The position numbers and the translations under genes were made by a program. The notes under the pieces are model-generated. The model was not told the origin of the DNA and made no database searches. It was given only the letters and a program-made list of their open reading frames with translations. From a virus, in the IMG/VR virus record IMGVR_UViG_3300044619_002106, positions 1 through 48,324 of that record: 48,324 bases of DNA, one strand, 5' to 3'. This document shows positions 1-6,455 of the stretch, in pieces (within the stretch, counting starts at the first letter, position 1; each line of letters begins with the position of its first letter).

Positions 1-134
1 TGTGGCGTGGACGCGAGGGCGGCGCGCAGACACTCCACCCGCGAATCCCCCGCGTAGTGGTTGAGCATAAGCGACAGCGCTGCGCGTTGCTCATCCGCCA
101 GCCCCTGCGCCGGCTGCTCTGCCTGCGCAGCGGG
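1..134. repeat. Terminal overlap, left copy
   Basis: Bases 1-134 match 48191-48324. The only differences are at positions 3 and 8 (T here, C at the right end); 9-134 are identical, 126 bp. This length is typical of an overlap left when an assembler closes a circular or circularly permuted genome, so it is probably not a biological repeat. The block lies in the minus-strand gene that ends at 48010. The two variants would change one codon (Ala to Thr) and leave another silent. Confidence 0.9.
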
Positions 135-441
135 TGCGGGTGGGTGGGCGTAGTGAAATCTCCTGATCAATGCCAACGCCGGTCTTCGTGTCGTAGACGA
201 TGCGTTCGATCTTCTCGCGCACGACAGGGATACCGCAGGCCTTCATGCTATCTGCAAGTGTGTGCATGCGGATTTTGACGGAGACAAAGTTATTGCCATG
301 TGTCGTGAGGTAGAAGTGCGAGCCGTCTCCGAGAACGGGATCGCGTTTGATCTCACTTGTCTTCCAGCCCAGAGCCCTGGCGAGCACCTCTGCCGCTTCG
401 GCGTGCGCGACTGTTGTAGTAACGTGGCATTCGTAGCTCAT
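91..441 (-). CDS. Conserved-looking phage protein, unknown function (116 aa)
   Basis: Starts at the second of two adjacent ATG codons (441; the first is at 444), just after GGAGGA. The ATGA at 444-441 overlaps the stop of the upstream 59-aa gene. The protein is soluble: an N-terminal part with ECHVTTTV and a GWKTSEI segment, then FYLTTHG and REKIERIVYDTK. There is no signal peptide or membrane segment. The last ~25 residues are Arg/Ala/Gly-rich and run into the terminal overlap, in a different frame from the next gene. I do not recognise the family. It is the last gene of the early cluster before the circular junction. Confidence 0.7.
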   Translation of the reverse strand: MSYECHVTTTVAHAEAAEVLARALGWKTSEIKRDPVLGDGSHFYLTTHGNNFVSVKIRMHTLADSMKACGIPVVREKIERIVYDTKTGVGIDQEISLRPPTRTRCAGRAAGAGAGG

Positions 442-620
442 CATTCCTCCAAGCGCTTCAGCGCGCGTTGATAGTTGTCCCTGGCCTGCGCGAGCTCTTG
501 CTCGATCGCAGGGATGCGTGCGGGGTCTCCGCCACCCTTGCCGTCGTTCGCGATCTCCGCCTTGATAAGGCGCTCAACCGCGCGGCGGAGAAAGTTGAGG
601 GCGAGGATTGAGGCGCTCAC
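441..620 (-). CDS. Small charged helical protein (59 aa)
   Basis: A GTG-start frame filling the space between the dUTPase and the next gene. The GTG (620-618) overlaps the dUTPase TGA, and its own TGA overlaps the ATG of the downstream gene, so translation is coupled at both ends. AGGA lies just upstream. The protein is predicted largely helical and charged (RRAVERLIKAEI, then IEQELAQARDNYQRALKRLEE), suggesting a short coiled coil. No function is recognised. The exact fit between neighbours is the main evidence that it is real. Confidence 0.65.
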   Translation of the reverse strand: MSASILALNFLRRAVERLIKAEIANDGKGGGDPARIPAIEQELAQARDNYQRALKRLEE

Positions 621-1066
621 GTTCCTGTGCTCCCGAAGCCACCTTCGCCGCGTGCCGTCGGCTCGAGCGATTCAACGACTTCAAAGTCGACGCGCTCGAA
701 GTCCACGATCATCGCCTGCGCAATTCGTGAGCCCTCGACGAAGGTGTGGTAGCCCATGGTGTCCTTCGCCAGCTTGACCTTGACCTCGCCTCGATAGTCG
801 CTGTCGATGACGCCGACGCAGTTTGAAAGCCTGATGTCGTCGTTGAAGCCGTGGCCGGAACGAGAGAAGATCAGCATGACCTTGCCGGGCGGAATCTCGA
901 AGACCAGGCCAGTGCCGTAGATGCGAGGGGAGTCGCGCGTCAACATTCGAGGGGCCCAACCAGTATCTTCGATGCTGTCTGCGACGAGGTCGAAGCAAGC
1001 GCTGCCGGGTGTTGCGTAGTGAGGGACCTGCGCCGTCGGCGTCAGGCGTTTGATCTTGACTTTCAT
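617..1066 (-). CDS. dut: dUTPase (deoxyuridine triphosphatase)
   Basis: Hydrolyses dUTP to dUMP and pyrophosphate, keeping uracil out of new phage DNA and supplying dTMP precursor. All five trimeric dUTPase motifs are present in order: PGSACFDL (20-27), SRSG (68-71), GVIDSDYRGE (85-94), GSRIAQ (112-117) and the C-terminal Gly-rich arm RGEGGFGSTG (139-148). The 149-aa length is normal for the family. ATG 1066 is chosen because it overlaps the upstream TGA (TGATG) and has GGAG upstream; a longer frame to 1084 adds only six residues. It fits functionally with the uracil-glycosylase-like domain on the phage polymerase at 38481-40925. Confidence 0.96.
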   Translation of the reverse strand: MKVKIKRLTPTAQVPHYATPGSACFDLVADSIEDTGWAPRMLTRDSPRIYGTGLVFEIPPGKVMLIFSRSGHGFNDDIRLSNCVGVIDSDYRGEVKVKLAKDTMGYHTFVEGSRIAQAMIVDFERVDFEVVESLEPTARGEGGFGSTGT

Positions 1067-1338
1067 CAGATGTGCTCCGGGCAAAGTGGGCGGGTGTCGT
1101 GGGGTGAAGGAGGGCCGATGAAGTCTTCACGGCACTCGATCGGTGGCTCCTCCCCGCCGCAACCGACGAGGGAGAGGAGGATCAAGACGCAGACACCGGC
1201 GATGAAGCCGGCGATGACGCGCTTCAAGATGCGCTCGGTGCGCTCGAGCTCGGCTTGGTGCGCTTCGAACTCGAAGTTGATGTCCCGGAGGAAGGATTCG
1301 AGTTCCTCCTGCGGGATGTCACTGTCAGGGAGTTTCAT
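1066..1338 (-). CDS. Single-span membrane protein with lipobox-like motif (90 aa)
   Basis: An acidic/charged N-terminal region (about 1-40, probably helical) is followed by one hydrophobic segment (about 42-60, VIAGFIAGVCVLILLSL) ending in LVGC, which resembles a lipoprotein box, then a short tail with two more Cys. The long N-terminal region is unusual for a lipoprotein signal, so a single-pass inner-membrane protein is equally possible. GGAG lies 6-9 bases before the ATG. The gene starts only 14 bases after a strong terminator (1352-1388), so it depends on readthrough or an unseen promoter. A spanin-like or superinfection role is possible but unsupported. Confidence 0.75.
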   Translation of the reverse strand: MKLPDSDIPQEELESFLRDINFEFEAHQAELERTERILKRVIAGFIAGVCVLILLSLVGCGGEEPPIECREDFIGPPSPHDTRPLCPEHI

Positions 1339-1351
1339 TTCCGTTCTCCAA

Positions 1352-1388
1352 GGAAAAAGCCCCCGGACCTGCGAAGGCACCCGGGGGC
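1352..1388 (-). terminator. Rho-independent terminator (minus strand)
   Basis: Eight-pair GC stem (GCCCCCGG at 1381-1388 pairs with 1359-1366 when read on the minus strand) with a 14-base loop, followed by TTTTTCC. It lies 48 bases after the stop of the 1436-2083 gene. The shape is that of a strong intrinsic terminator for the transcript starting near 2.2 kb. Confidence 0.85.
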
Positions 1389-1435
1389 AAAGCTCGAGGC
1401 AAGCGGCTGCCTGCTCGAGAGGAGGACCGTGGAGG

Positions 1436-2083
1436 TTACGCGCCAGTCGCGCCGGCGCCGCCGAGTTCCGCGAGCAGGGCGTTGGAGTCGACCTTGGTGT
1501 CCTTGGCAGCCTTCTCCTGCTCGATGCGCTGGATGACGGCCAGGATCTTCGGGTTGGCGCGGAAGCTGGCGTACAGCTGCTGGCGCGAGAGCTTCTCGCC
1601 GGCGGCCTTGGCCTTCTCGAGCTTGCCTTCCAGGAAGGCCTTGATCTCGTCCATCGTCTTGCCGGTGGTCTCGACCAGCGCCTTGATGATGATCGAGGCG
1701 CCCGCCATCGAGTCGCCGGCCTCGCGCACCGCTTCCCACTCGCCGGCGATCAGGCGCTTGACCATGTCCTCGGCCGACAGGTGCATGTCGTCCACGTCCT
1801 TCGCCGAGGCGTAAGAGTCGCCGACCTTCTGGCTCAGGCCGTGGGCGGCGGCCCGCAGCAACGTCGCGCGGGACAGCTGATCGGCCGAGAGCTTCACGAC
1901 CTTGCCGTTGCGGAAGTCGATCCGCAGCGACACTGCGCCCGATTCGACGTCGAAGGACACGGTCTTCGAGGCTTCGCGCGTGCCGGCGAACTCGACGGTT
2001 GTGCCGTCTTCCATCTGGACAGGGGTGCGGACGACTTCCTTCTTGGCGGCCTTGGTTGCTTCGGCCACTTGGGTTTCGCTCAT
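1436..2083 (-). CDS. Paralog A: early protein family shared with 7857-8483 (215 aa)
   Basis: Soluble protein of unknown function. By eye it follows the same plan as the protein at 7857-8483: an N-terminal beta-rich section with a DFRNGK / QDGKIVF type segment, then LLRAAAHGLSQK matching MIHGFVQRIS, a SAEDMVKRLIAGEWE segment matching PAEKMGFMKRIADHYMSG, a long helical region, and a C-terminal SNALLAELGG matching DADAMLAELGL. It is the only gene between a strong promoter (2221-2248) and a strong terminator (1352-1388), so it may be made in large amount on its own transcript. AAGGAA precedes the ATG. The short Gly/Ala tail follows the MLxELG-like motif. Confidence 0.85.
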   Translation of the reverse strand: MSETQVAEATKAAKKEVVRTPVQMEDGTTVEFAGTREASKTVSFDVESGAVSLRIDFRNGKVVKLSADQLSRATLLRAAAHGLSQKVGDSYASAKDVDDMHLSAEDMVKRLIAGEWEAVREAGDSMAGASIIIKALVETTGKTMDEIKAFLEGKLEKAKAAGEKLSRQQLYASFRANPKILAVIQRIEQEKAAKDTKVDSNALLAELGGAGATGA

Positions 2084-2205
2084 GATGCAAAGTTCCTTGA
2101 GAAAACAGCGCTTTCGATGTTGGGGCGGCTGAGATGCCCGGGGTGCTCGGCACCTTCGACAGGGCGCAAGTAAGGCGCGCGCTGTCGGAGATGTCGGGAG
2201 TGGGA

Positions 2206-2231
2206 GCGCATAATTGGTGGATTATACGCGC
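2206..2231. promoter_or_regulatory. Palindromic control element, copy 1
   Basis: Imperfect palindrome with GCGCATAATT on the left and ATTATACGCGC on the right around a 5-base centre. It contains the TATAAT -10 hexamer of the minus-strand promoter at 2221-2248 and lies 123 bases upstream of the 1436-2083 gene. The 16 bases 2216-2231 are identical to 25825-25840 in copy 4. See the finding on the eight related elements. Confidence 0.75.
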
Positions 2232-2248
2232 CCACACGGGGGAGTCAA
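2221..2248 (-). promoter_or_regulatory. Sigma70-like promoter for paralog A
   Basis: On the minus strand TTGACT (2243-2248) and TATAAT (2221-2226) are separated by 16 bases. This is one of the best housekeeping-type promoters in the window. The -10 lies inside palindromic element copy 1, so a protein binding there would block or modulate initiation. The start would be near 2214, leaving a leader of about 130 bases before the ATG at 2083. Confidence 0.8.
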
Positions 2249-2278
2249 CGCAGTGATGACACCCCTTGGATGGCATCA

Positions 2279-2359
2279 TCAGTCGTCGGAGAGGAACCAA
2301 GCCACGACGACTGCGAGCAGGATGATGCCGAGGAGAACCCACTTGTGCAGCTCGTTCAA
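2279..2359 (-). CDS. Very small membrane protein (26 aa)
   Basis: TTG start (2359-2357) overlapping the TGA of the upstream gene as TTGA, stop at 2281-2279. The product is a short polar head (NELHK), one hydrophobic helix (WVLLGIILLAVVVAWFL) and a charged end (SDD). The overlap with the upstream stop fits the coupled pattern seen through this cluster. There is no independent ribosome site, so the call is moderate. A regulatory or lysis-related microprotein is conceivable but not shown. Confidence 0.45.
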   Translation of the reverse strand: MNELHKWVLLGIILLAVVVAWFLSDD

Positions 2360-2595
2360 GAGGGGATGAGGCGAAGGCGAAGGATCATGTCCGATGACTC
2401 GTAAGAGAAGCGCTTCGTCGTCCTGCTCGTGACGTCGAGGTCGCTCGGCTGCCACGCTGTCTTCGAGGGAGAGAACTCTCGGAGAAGCGTGACGGCAATA
2501 CGAGTTGCGGAGGACGCTGGCATGACCGAGGTGTGTGTCAGCCAGCGTTCGCCTTGGAACATGCGCCAGGTGAGGGAGACCTGGTCGACTGCCAT
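2356..2595 (-). CDS. Hypothetical protein (79 aa)
   Basis: The ATG at 2595 begins just after the stop of the upstream zinc-ribbon gene (2597), with GAG five bases before it. The composition is Ser/Thr/Arg-rich with a few hydrophobic strands and no recognised motif, Cys cluster or membrane helix. The product probably forms a small beta-rich fold. Its position in a chain of start-stop overlaps supports it as a real gene. Confidence 0.6.
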   Translation of the reverse strand: MAVDQVSLTWRMFQGERWLTHTSVMPASSATRIAVTLLREFSPSKTAWQPSDLDVTSRTTKRFSYESSDMILRLRLIPS

Positions 2596-2596
2596 T

Positions 2597-2773
2597 TCAC
2601 TCGGCCTCGATGCGGTCGAGCACGAGGATGGCGAGCGCCGCGTTCACGACGAGGCCGGAACCACACTCGGGGCAGCACCCTTCGTCGCGATCAGCGGTCT
2701 CGAACTCGGCGTCGCAGTCGAAGCAGACATCGCGCTCCCAGAACGCGGCGGATTCGAGCTCGGCACGCTTCAC
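2597..2773 (-). CDS. Small zinc-ribbon-like protein (58 aa)
   Basis: GTG start (2773-2771) overlapping the TGA of the upstream gene as GTGA. The protein has C17-x2-C20 and C34-x2-C37 knuckles (CFDC and CPEC) around a short acidic stretch, then a hydrophobic C-terminal helix (LVVNAALAILVLDRIEAE). Two CxxC pairs about 14 residues apart are the signature of a zinc ribbon. Small phage zinc ribbons often bind nucleic acid or host polymerase, but nothing here proves a target. Confidence 0.7.
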   Translation of the reverse strand: MKRAELESAAFWERDVCFDCDAEFETADRDEGCCPECGSGLVVNAALAILVLDRIEAE

Positions 2774-3102
2774 AGGAAACCTCCGCGGTCGTCATCATCG
2801 TCGGGGAGGTCGTCGGCGTGCGGCTCGTCGTCGTCCTCGAGGGACTCCTCGTGCGCCTCGACCAGCTTGTCGGCCAGCGAGTCGTCGTCGAGGGAGAGCA
2901 GCTCGGAGATGAAGTCGGTGACTTCGGCGCTGGGGCGCCCCGAGGCGTCGAGCAGGTGCGCTACTTCCCACTCGAAGGAGGAGGGCACTCCCGGGTAGCC
3001 GGGGTCTCCGTTTGGCAGCGTGTAGACGTCATCTTCGCCCTCGCTGTAGCGGCCGGAGAAGCGGATGGTGAGTTCGCCGAAGGCGATGTCAACTGTGTCC
3101 AT
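2770..3102 (-). CDS. Acidic hypothetical protein (110 aa)
   Basis: Starts at ATG 3102 with GGAAA upstream, inside the end of the preceding gene (14-base overlap). The first half is beta-like (VDIAFGELTIRFSG, then a Gly/Pro loop). The second half is helical and strongly acidic, ending in a run of Asp (PDDDDDRGG). The acidic tail gives a DNA-mimic-like character, and a role in blocking a DNA-binding host protein is a guess only. A longer frame to 3234 exists, but its extra part overlaps the upstream gene. Confidence 0.7.
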   Translation of the reverse strand: MDTVDIAFGELTIRFSGRYSEGEDDVYTLPNGDPGYPGVPSSFEWEVAHLLDASGRPSAEVTDFISELLSLDDDSLADKLVEAHEESLEDDDEPHADDLPDDDDDRGGFL

Positions 3103-3358
3103 TGCGGTTTCCTTGGTAGATGCGGGATGCGGAGGTGATGGCTCGGCCGGCCTCGATGCGGGACCAGAAGGAGTGCTTCTCCTCGATGATCGGGTGCTTG
3201 CGGAAGCGCTTGGCGAGGCGGAAGGCCGAGGCAAGGTCCTGTGCCTCGAACTCGCTCGCCACGACGAAGTAGGCGGCGAAGAGGTCCGCGTTGTCGGGGT
3301 TCCGCGCAGGCTTGAAACGAACGTCGAGCAGCAGGTAGGTGCGTTGAGGGCTCTTCAC
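3089..3358 (-). CDS. Hypothetical protein (89 aa)
   Basis: ATG 3358 overlaps the stop of the upstream gene by four bases (ATGA). A beta-type start (TYLLLDVRFKP) is followed by an alternating helical part with many Ala, Lys and Arg. No motif, Cys pair or membrane segment is recognised. It belongs to the coupled early cluster and its role is unknown. Confidence 0.65.
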   Translation of the reverse strand: MKSPQRTYLLLDVRFKPARNPDNADLFAAYFVVASEFEAQDLASAFRLAKRFRKHPIIEEKHSFWSRIEAGRAITSASRIYQGNRNGHS

Positions 3359-3570
3359 GGGGGAGGTTCCTTCGAAAGTTCCCCGATCATAGCGCGGAGA
3401 GCCTTCTCGCGCTTGTCGAGCATGGAGAGGTAGGCGGCCAGTTCCTCCTGCACACGGGAGGATTCGTACCGCTTGCGCAGGGTCTCCTCGAGGTCGGAGG
3501 CTGCGCGCTGCAGGGGCGACATCTTGCCGAAGGAGGAGAGGCGGCGCCAGAGGTCCTTGGGGTGGATCAT
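3355..3570 (-). CDS. Small helical, charged protein (71 aa)
   Basis: Starts at ATG 3570, four bases inside the end of the upstream gene, and ends in ATGA with the next. It is almost fully helical with heptad-like Leu spacing (LQRAASDLEETLRKRYES, then VQEELAAYLSMLDKREKALRAMI), so a coiled-coil dimer is likely. Function unknown. Confidence 0.7.
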   Translation of the reverse strand: MIHPKDLWRRLSSFGKMSPLQRAASDLEETLRKRYESSRVQEELAAYLSMLDKREKALRAMIGELSKEPPP

Positions 3571-3803
3571 GCGCTGGACTCCTTGTGCGGCGAGCGCAGC
3601 ATCACGATGACGGGCGACCAGTTTGACGTCAGCTGCACCGCTGCGAGCTCGAGTTCCTCGGTCGAGCACTGGTTCCGGTCGAGGACCTTGCGCAGCGTCT
3701 CCATGATCGCGCACTTGATCTCGTGGCGGTGCGCCTCGTCGCGGGAGGAGAAGATCGCGCCGTCTTTCGTGCGATAGTGCGTGAGTCGGACAGCTTGAAT
3801 CAT
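3567..3803 (-). CDS. Hypothetical protein (78 aa)
   Basis: ATG 3803 lies four bases inside the end of the upstream gene. The protein begins with a short beta segment and a KDGAIFSSRDEAHRHEI stretch, the kind of pattern seen in small proteins that use the phrase 'dG..F.sr.eA..he', followed by helices and a C-terminal beta strand (SPVIVMLRS). Many phages carry a small protein of this look with no assigned function. No catalytic residues can be named. Confidence 0.65.
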   Translation of the reverse strand: MIQAVRLTHYRTKDGAIFSSRDEAHRHEIKCAIMETLRKVLDRNQCSTEELELAAVQLTSNWSPVIVMLRSPHKESSA

Positions 3804-4069
3804 CGGGCACCTCGCGCAATGTAAGCCTGCGCCACGCCGTTGAGCGTTGCGTCGAGCTTGCTCACAACGTAGACGTTGTGGCGCTCGAAGTAGTTGTCGT
3901 GGTTCGAGTCGTGGACCTCGAGCACCTTGTCCGAGGTCGTCCCGCCGCCGTAGTCGGGTTCGCCGCAGGCGTTGAAGATGAAGACCTCGCCGAGCTCCCA
4001 GAGGTCGCCGTGCTGTGTGAAGCCAGGGGCGGTGAGCTGGCAGCCGGTGATGATGCAGCGCGGGGTCAT
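3800..4069 (-). CDS. Hypothetical protein (89 aa)
   Basis: Starts at ATG 4069, four bases before the end of the upstream gene. The N-terminus is beta-rich with two Cys (CIITGC) and a third Cys in FNACGEPDYGGG; this could be a small metal site but does not fit a standard finger. The C-terminal half is mixed. Function unknown. Confidence 0.6.
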   Translation of the reverse strand: MTPRCIITGCQLTAPGFTQHGDLWELGEVFIFNACGEPDYGGGTTSDKVLEVHDSNHDNYFERHNVYVVSKLDATLNGVAQAYIARGAR

Positions 4070-4317
4070 GCCACCACCTCGACTTCGTAGCCGTACACCA
4101 GGAGGAACGACGAGCCGTCTTCTGTGGCCCAGTAAATGTCGATCTTGTCGCCGCCTTCCTCAAAACAGGCGGGCTCGACGAAGAGGTCGCTGTCCTCGGG
4201 CCATTCTCGCGCACCTTCAATTCGATCTTCGCTGCGCATACCTAAGAAGCTATGCGAGCCGACGTACCTCGTCGTACGGGCTTTGACCCAGCCCTCGGGG
4301 ATGCTCGGTGCGCTCAT
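4066..4317 (-). CDS. Hypothetical protein (83 aa)
   Basis: ATG 4317 overlaps the stop of the upstream gene (ATGA). The protein is beta-rich and acidic, ending in an alternating hydrophobic strand region (SSFLLVYGYEVEVVA). No recognised motif. It is retained because it fits exactly between its neighbours. Confidence 0.6.
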   Translation of the reverse strand: MSAPSIPEGWVKARTTRYVGSHSFLGMRSEDRIEGAREWPEDSDLFVEPACFEEGGDKIDIYWATEDGSSFLLVYGYEVEVVA

Positions 4318-4607
4318 GCGAGCACCCCCTTCACGATCGCGCTGCCGGTCGCGTGGATTGCGCGACCTTCGCGCCAGACACGAGCGATGACCGTGCCGGT
4401 CTCGTCGTGGACGACAGCCTTGTCTGCGCGGCGCTCAATCACCCGCATGAAGGCGGCGCGGCAAGCGCCCCGCGTACTCGCGGCCCGACCCTTGGCTGCC
4501 CATTCCTGGGGCTTTGGGTCGGCGCTGCTGTAGTACAGGGTCTCGAACGGCCTCGGGTGAGGCATGGGGTTGCTCGATGTAACGAGCGAAAGGTTGGTCC
4601 GGGGCAT
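4314..4607 (-). CDS. Hypothetical protein (97 aa)
   Basis: ATG 4607 is preceded by GGAGG at good spacing, which decides this start over an upstream TTG at 4643. The N-terminal ~35 residues are Pro/Ser-rich and probably disordered. The second half (ADKAVVHDETGTVIARVWREG) is a likely beta hairpin. No family is recognised. The clear ribosome site marks it as the head of a translational group inside the cluster. Confidence 0.65.
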   Translation of the reverse strand: MPRTNLSLVTSSNPMPHPRPFETLYYSSADPKPQEWAAKGRAASTRGACRAAFMRVIERRADKAVVHDETGTVIARVWREGRAIHATGSAIVKGVLA

Positions 4608-4673
4608 GTCAGCCTCCGTTGCACAGCGAAAGCGCTGCAGCAAGCACCGACTCGCGATGCTTGCGGGCAGAGT

Positions 4674-4919
4674 TCACGCGGGGAGCCACTCCCGCTCCAC
4701 CTGCATGATTGCGGTGAAGTCGAGCAGTTCGAGCAGGACCTCGTCACTCGGGACGAGAACCTCGCGACAGTAGAACAGGATGACGCCGGCTGCCCTGATG
4801 CGAGCGGCAGTCGGCGCCTGCACTGCGAGGCCGATGATCGAGCGGATCTTCAAGCGCTTCCGCCCGAAACCTGCGTCGCGGAGCAGGCGCTGGTAGTAGC
4901 CCTGCTTCGTGTCAGCCAC
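4674..4919 (-). CDS. Hypothetical protein (81 aa)
   Basis: The GTG start at 4919 overlaps the end of the upstream gene by eight bases. It begins with a basic region (RLLRDAGFGRKRLKIRSI), followed by a helical region with one Cys and an acidic C-terminal helix (DEVLLELLDFTAIMQVEREW). It may be a small DNA- or RNA-binding helical protein, but that is a guess from charge only. Confidence 0.55.
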   Translation of the reverse strand: MADTKQGYYQRLLRDAGFGRKRLKIRSIIGLAVQAPTAARIRAAGVILFYCREVLVPSDEVLLELLDFTAIMQVEREWLPA

Positions 4920-5181
4920 GGCGCATCCTCGCGATCTCGATGGCCGCTTCCCGGGAGAAGACAGGCACCGTGTTGCTCTTATGCATCGTCGCGAGACCCA
5001 GTGCCTCGCCGGTGTAGCGAGGTGATTCGACTCTCGGTGCGGGCGCTTCGCCCGTCGAGACACTGTGCCGTGTGTCGTCGCCACGAGGGCGCTCGAAACG
5101 CGGCGAAAGGACAGGGGAAGCGACGTCAGCCGGGACGAACCCGGCCGACTTCCACTTGCCTGCGAAGCGCTGGGGCTTCAC
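4912..5181 (-). CDS. Hypothetical protein (89 aa)
   Basis: Starts at ATG 5181, overlapping the upstream gene by four bases. The middle (about 20-60) is Pro/Arg/Ser-rich and probably unfolded; the ends are short helices. No motif is recognised. The low complexity makes the call weaker, but the coupled overlaps on both sides support it. Confidence 0.5.
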   Translation of the reverse strand: MKPQRFAGKWKSAGFVPADVASPVLSPRFERPRGDDTRHSVSTGEAPAPRVESPRYTGEALGLATMHKSNTVPVFSREAAIEIARMRRG

Positions 5182-5417
5182 GCGAGACCGAGCTCGCGGT
5201 CAATGCGAGCGAGCCGGCGCAAGGCCTTGGTGCGCAGCTTGTACTGGCGGTGGCCGATCTCGCGCAGGCGACGGCGCTCGGCGTTGCGAGTCGGGTTGGT
5301 GTGCTGGCCGAGGAAGAGACTCGGCTTCGGCCCGTCGACAACAGTCGGCACAAGGGCTTGCTTGAAGCGGCCGACGACGCGCTTGACGCCGGCGGCGATG
5401 GAACTAAGCTTGAACAT
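5178..5417 (-). CDS. Basic small protein, first gene after promoter 2 (79 aa)
   Basis: ATG 5417 has GGAG upstream and is the first gene after the promoter/palindrome at 5461-5510. The C-terminal half is very basic (NAERRRLREIGHRQYKLRTKALRRLARI) and helical, so it could bind nucleic acid or a host protein. A longer reading to 5462 runs into the palindrome and is not favoured. It is followed without a gap by at least ten coupled genes. Confidence 0.65.
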   Translation of the reverse strand: MFKLSSIAAGVKRVVGRFKQALVPTVVDGPKPSLFLGQHTNPTRNAERRRLREIGHRQYKLRTKALRRLARIDRELGLA

Positions 5418-5460
5418 GAAACGCTCCGAAAGATAGCTGTGGCCGACAGCAAGCGGGCGC

Positions 5461-5496
5461 ATACGCGCGAATTATTCGTGCATTATCCGCGCGTAT
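5461..5496. promoter_or_regulatory. Palindromic control element, copy 2
   Basis: The longest copy: perfect 9-bp arms ATACGCGCG (5461-5469) and CGCGCGTAT (5488-5496) enclose AATTAT and ATTATC around a 6-base centre. It lies 44 bases upstream of the 5178-5417 gene and contains the -10 of the minus-strand promoter at 5482-5510. Confidence 0.75.
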
Positions 5497-5510
5497 GCAC
5501 GCGGACGCAA
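5482..5510 (-). promoter_or_regulatory. Sigma70-like promoter inside palindrome 2
   Basis: On the minus strand TTGCGT (5505-5510) and GATAAT (5482-5487) are 17 bases apart. It would start transcription near 5475 and drive the genes from 5417 leftwards. The -10 sits in the right half of palindrome copy 2. Confidence 0.65.
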
Positions 5511-5520
5511 CACAGTCATC

Positions 5521-5880
5521 TCACCCCTTGTTCCCGTCCCGGCGGATGCCGAGGAAGGCTTGCACGGGGTCGCTCTCGGGCGCAGGCTCGGGCAACCCCT
5601 CCGCAAGCATCCGGTTGAGCGCCTCGATCGCTTCGGCCTCGACCGGCCCAGGCACGCGTGTGGCGGGTGCTTCCCCTTCGAGGCTCCCCGCAACGCGAGG
5701 GCGCTCAAGCTCCCGCGCCACCTCCCCGATCTCGCGATACGTCTCCCTCCTGATGATGCGCCGAAGCGTCTCGAGGCCGACTTCGGGGAAGAGGCGGGCG
5801 ATGATGGGCGCTGGTGTGCCGCCATCAGCCATCCGTCTGATTGTGAGGATCTCCGCCCTCGTGAAGATGCGGGCAGCCAT
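5521..5880 (-). CDS. HTH DNA-binding protein candidate (119 aa)
   Basis: The N-terminal ~45 residues form a clear helix-turn-helix pattern (AEILTIRRMADGGTPAPI, then FPEVGLETLRRII), like the HTH of resolvases and small phage regulators. The rest is acidic and Pro-rich (ERPRVAGSLEGEAPATRV) with a short final helix. ATG 5880 overlaps the upstream stop as TGATG. It may be a transcription factor for the palindromic elements or a small terminase-like adaptor; the sequence does not decide. It ends just before promoter 2. Confidence 0.65.
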   Translation of the reverse strand: MAARIFTRAEILTIRRMADGGTPAPIIARLFPEVGLETLRRIIRRETYREIGEVARELERPRVAGSLEGEAPATRVPGPVEAEAIEALNRMLAEGLPEPAPESDPVQAFLGIRRDGNKG

Positions 5881-6245
5881 CAGTTGAGCCTCGCGCCCTC
5901 GTCGGGCCTTGCGTGGAGCATCAGAGCGCGCCAGAGAAGCCGGCCCGTCGCGATGAAGTCCTCGTGGCGAATGCCCAGCGACGACAGGCCCTTCACGAGG
6001 GCCGACTGGCACGCGAGCATCTGCTCCGAGATGTCGCCCTGCGCCGGGCCCGCCACTTCCGTGAGCGCATACGCCCGAACGTCGCTGACCATGAGCGACG
6101 CACTTGTGAAGTGCAGCACCGCATAGCCACGCCCCGGATACCGCTTCTCGAGCTCCCCGTGCCAAGCCATCAGCTCGGGGAAGTCCTTGAAGTTGAAGGT
6201 GGATTGCGCGAGGATGCCTGCGCTTTCGCTTTCGCCCCCGCTCAT
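5880..6245 (-). CDS. Hypothetical protein (121 aa)
   Basis: Starts at ATG 6245, four bases inside the upstream gene. Mixed alpha/beta protein: FPELMAWHGELEKRYPGRGYAV, then a small-residue strand region and a C-terminal helix with HEDFIATGRLLWRALML. No catalytic motif or membrane segment is recognised. It couples through TGATG to the HTH gene downstream, so the two may act together. Confidence 0.65.
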   Translation of the reverse strand: MSGGESESAGILAQSTFNFKDFPELMAWHGELEKRYPGRGYAVLHFTSASLMVSDVRAYALTEVAGPAQGDISEQMLACQSALVKGLSSLGIRHEDFIATGRLLWRALMLHARPDEGARLN

Positions 6246-6433
6246 TGCGTCACCCCGGGCAGGTTTTCGAGGGCGATGATCGCGTCTTGTTCGAGCGCGT
6301 GCAGCAGATGCACCACGCCCCTCGCCAGATTCGCCTCATTCAGATCGAGGAGGCTCTCTTCCCGCGCTGCGCGCACCGTTTTAAGCGCCGTCACGATGAG
6401 GGCGAGAATTGCTGCTTGCTGGTCGTTGTCCAT
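6242..6433 (-). CDS. Small helical protein (63 aa)
   Basis: Begins at ATG 6433 after GGAGC. It is helical throughout, with AILALIVTALKTVRAARE and ARGVVHLLHALEQDAIIALENL. The hydrophobicity is amphipathic rather than membrane-spanning. The upstream frame that extends to 6505 crosses a terminator-like hairpin and is rejected. Function unknown. Confidence 0.65.
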   Translation of the reverse strand: MDNDQQAAILALIVTALKTVRAAREESLLDLNEANLARGVVHLLHALEQDAIIALENLPGVTQ

Positions 6434-6455
6434 GATAGCTCCGTTGAAGCGGGAA

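Noticed and set aside
851-2173. 440-codon plus-strand frame opposite dUTPase and paralog A
   Set aside because: It covers a well-supported dUTPase in antisense, crosses a terminator and a promoter, and has no domain signal.
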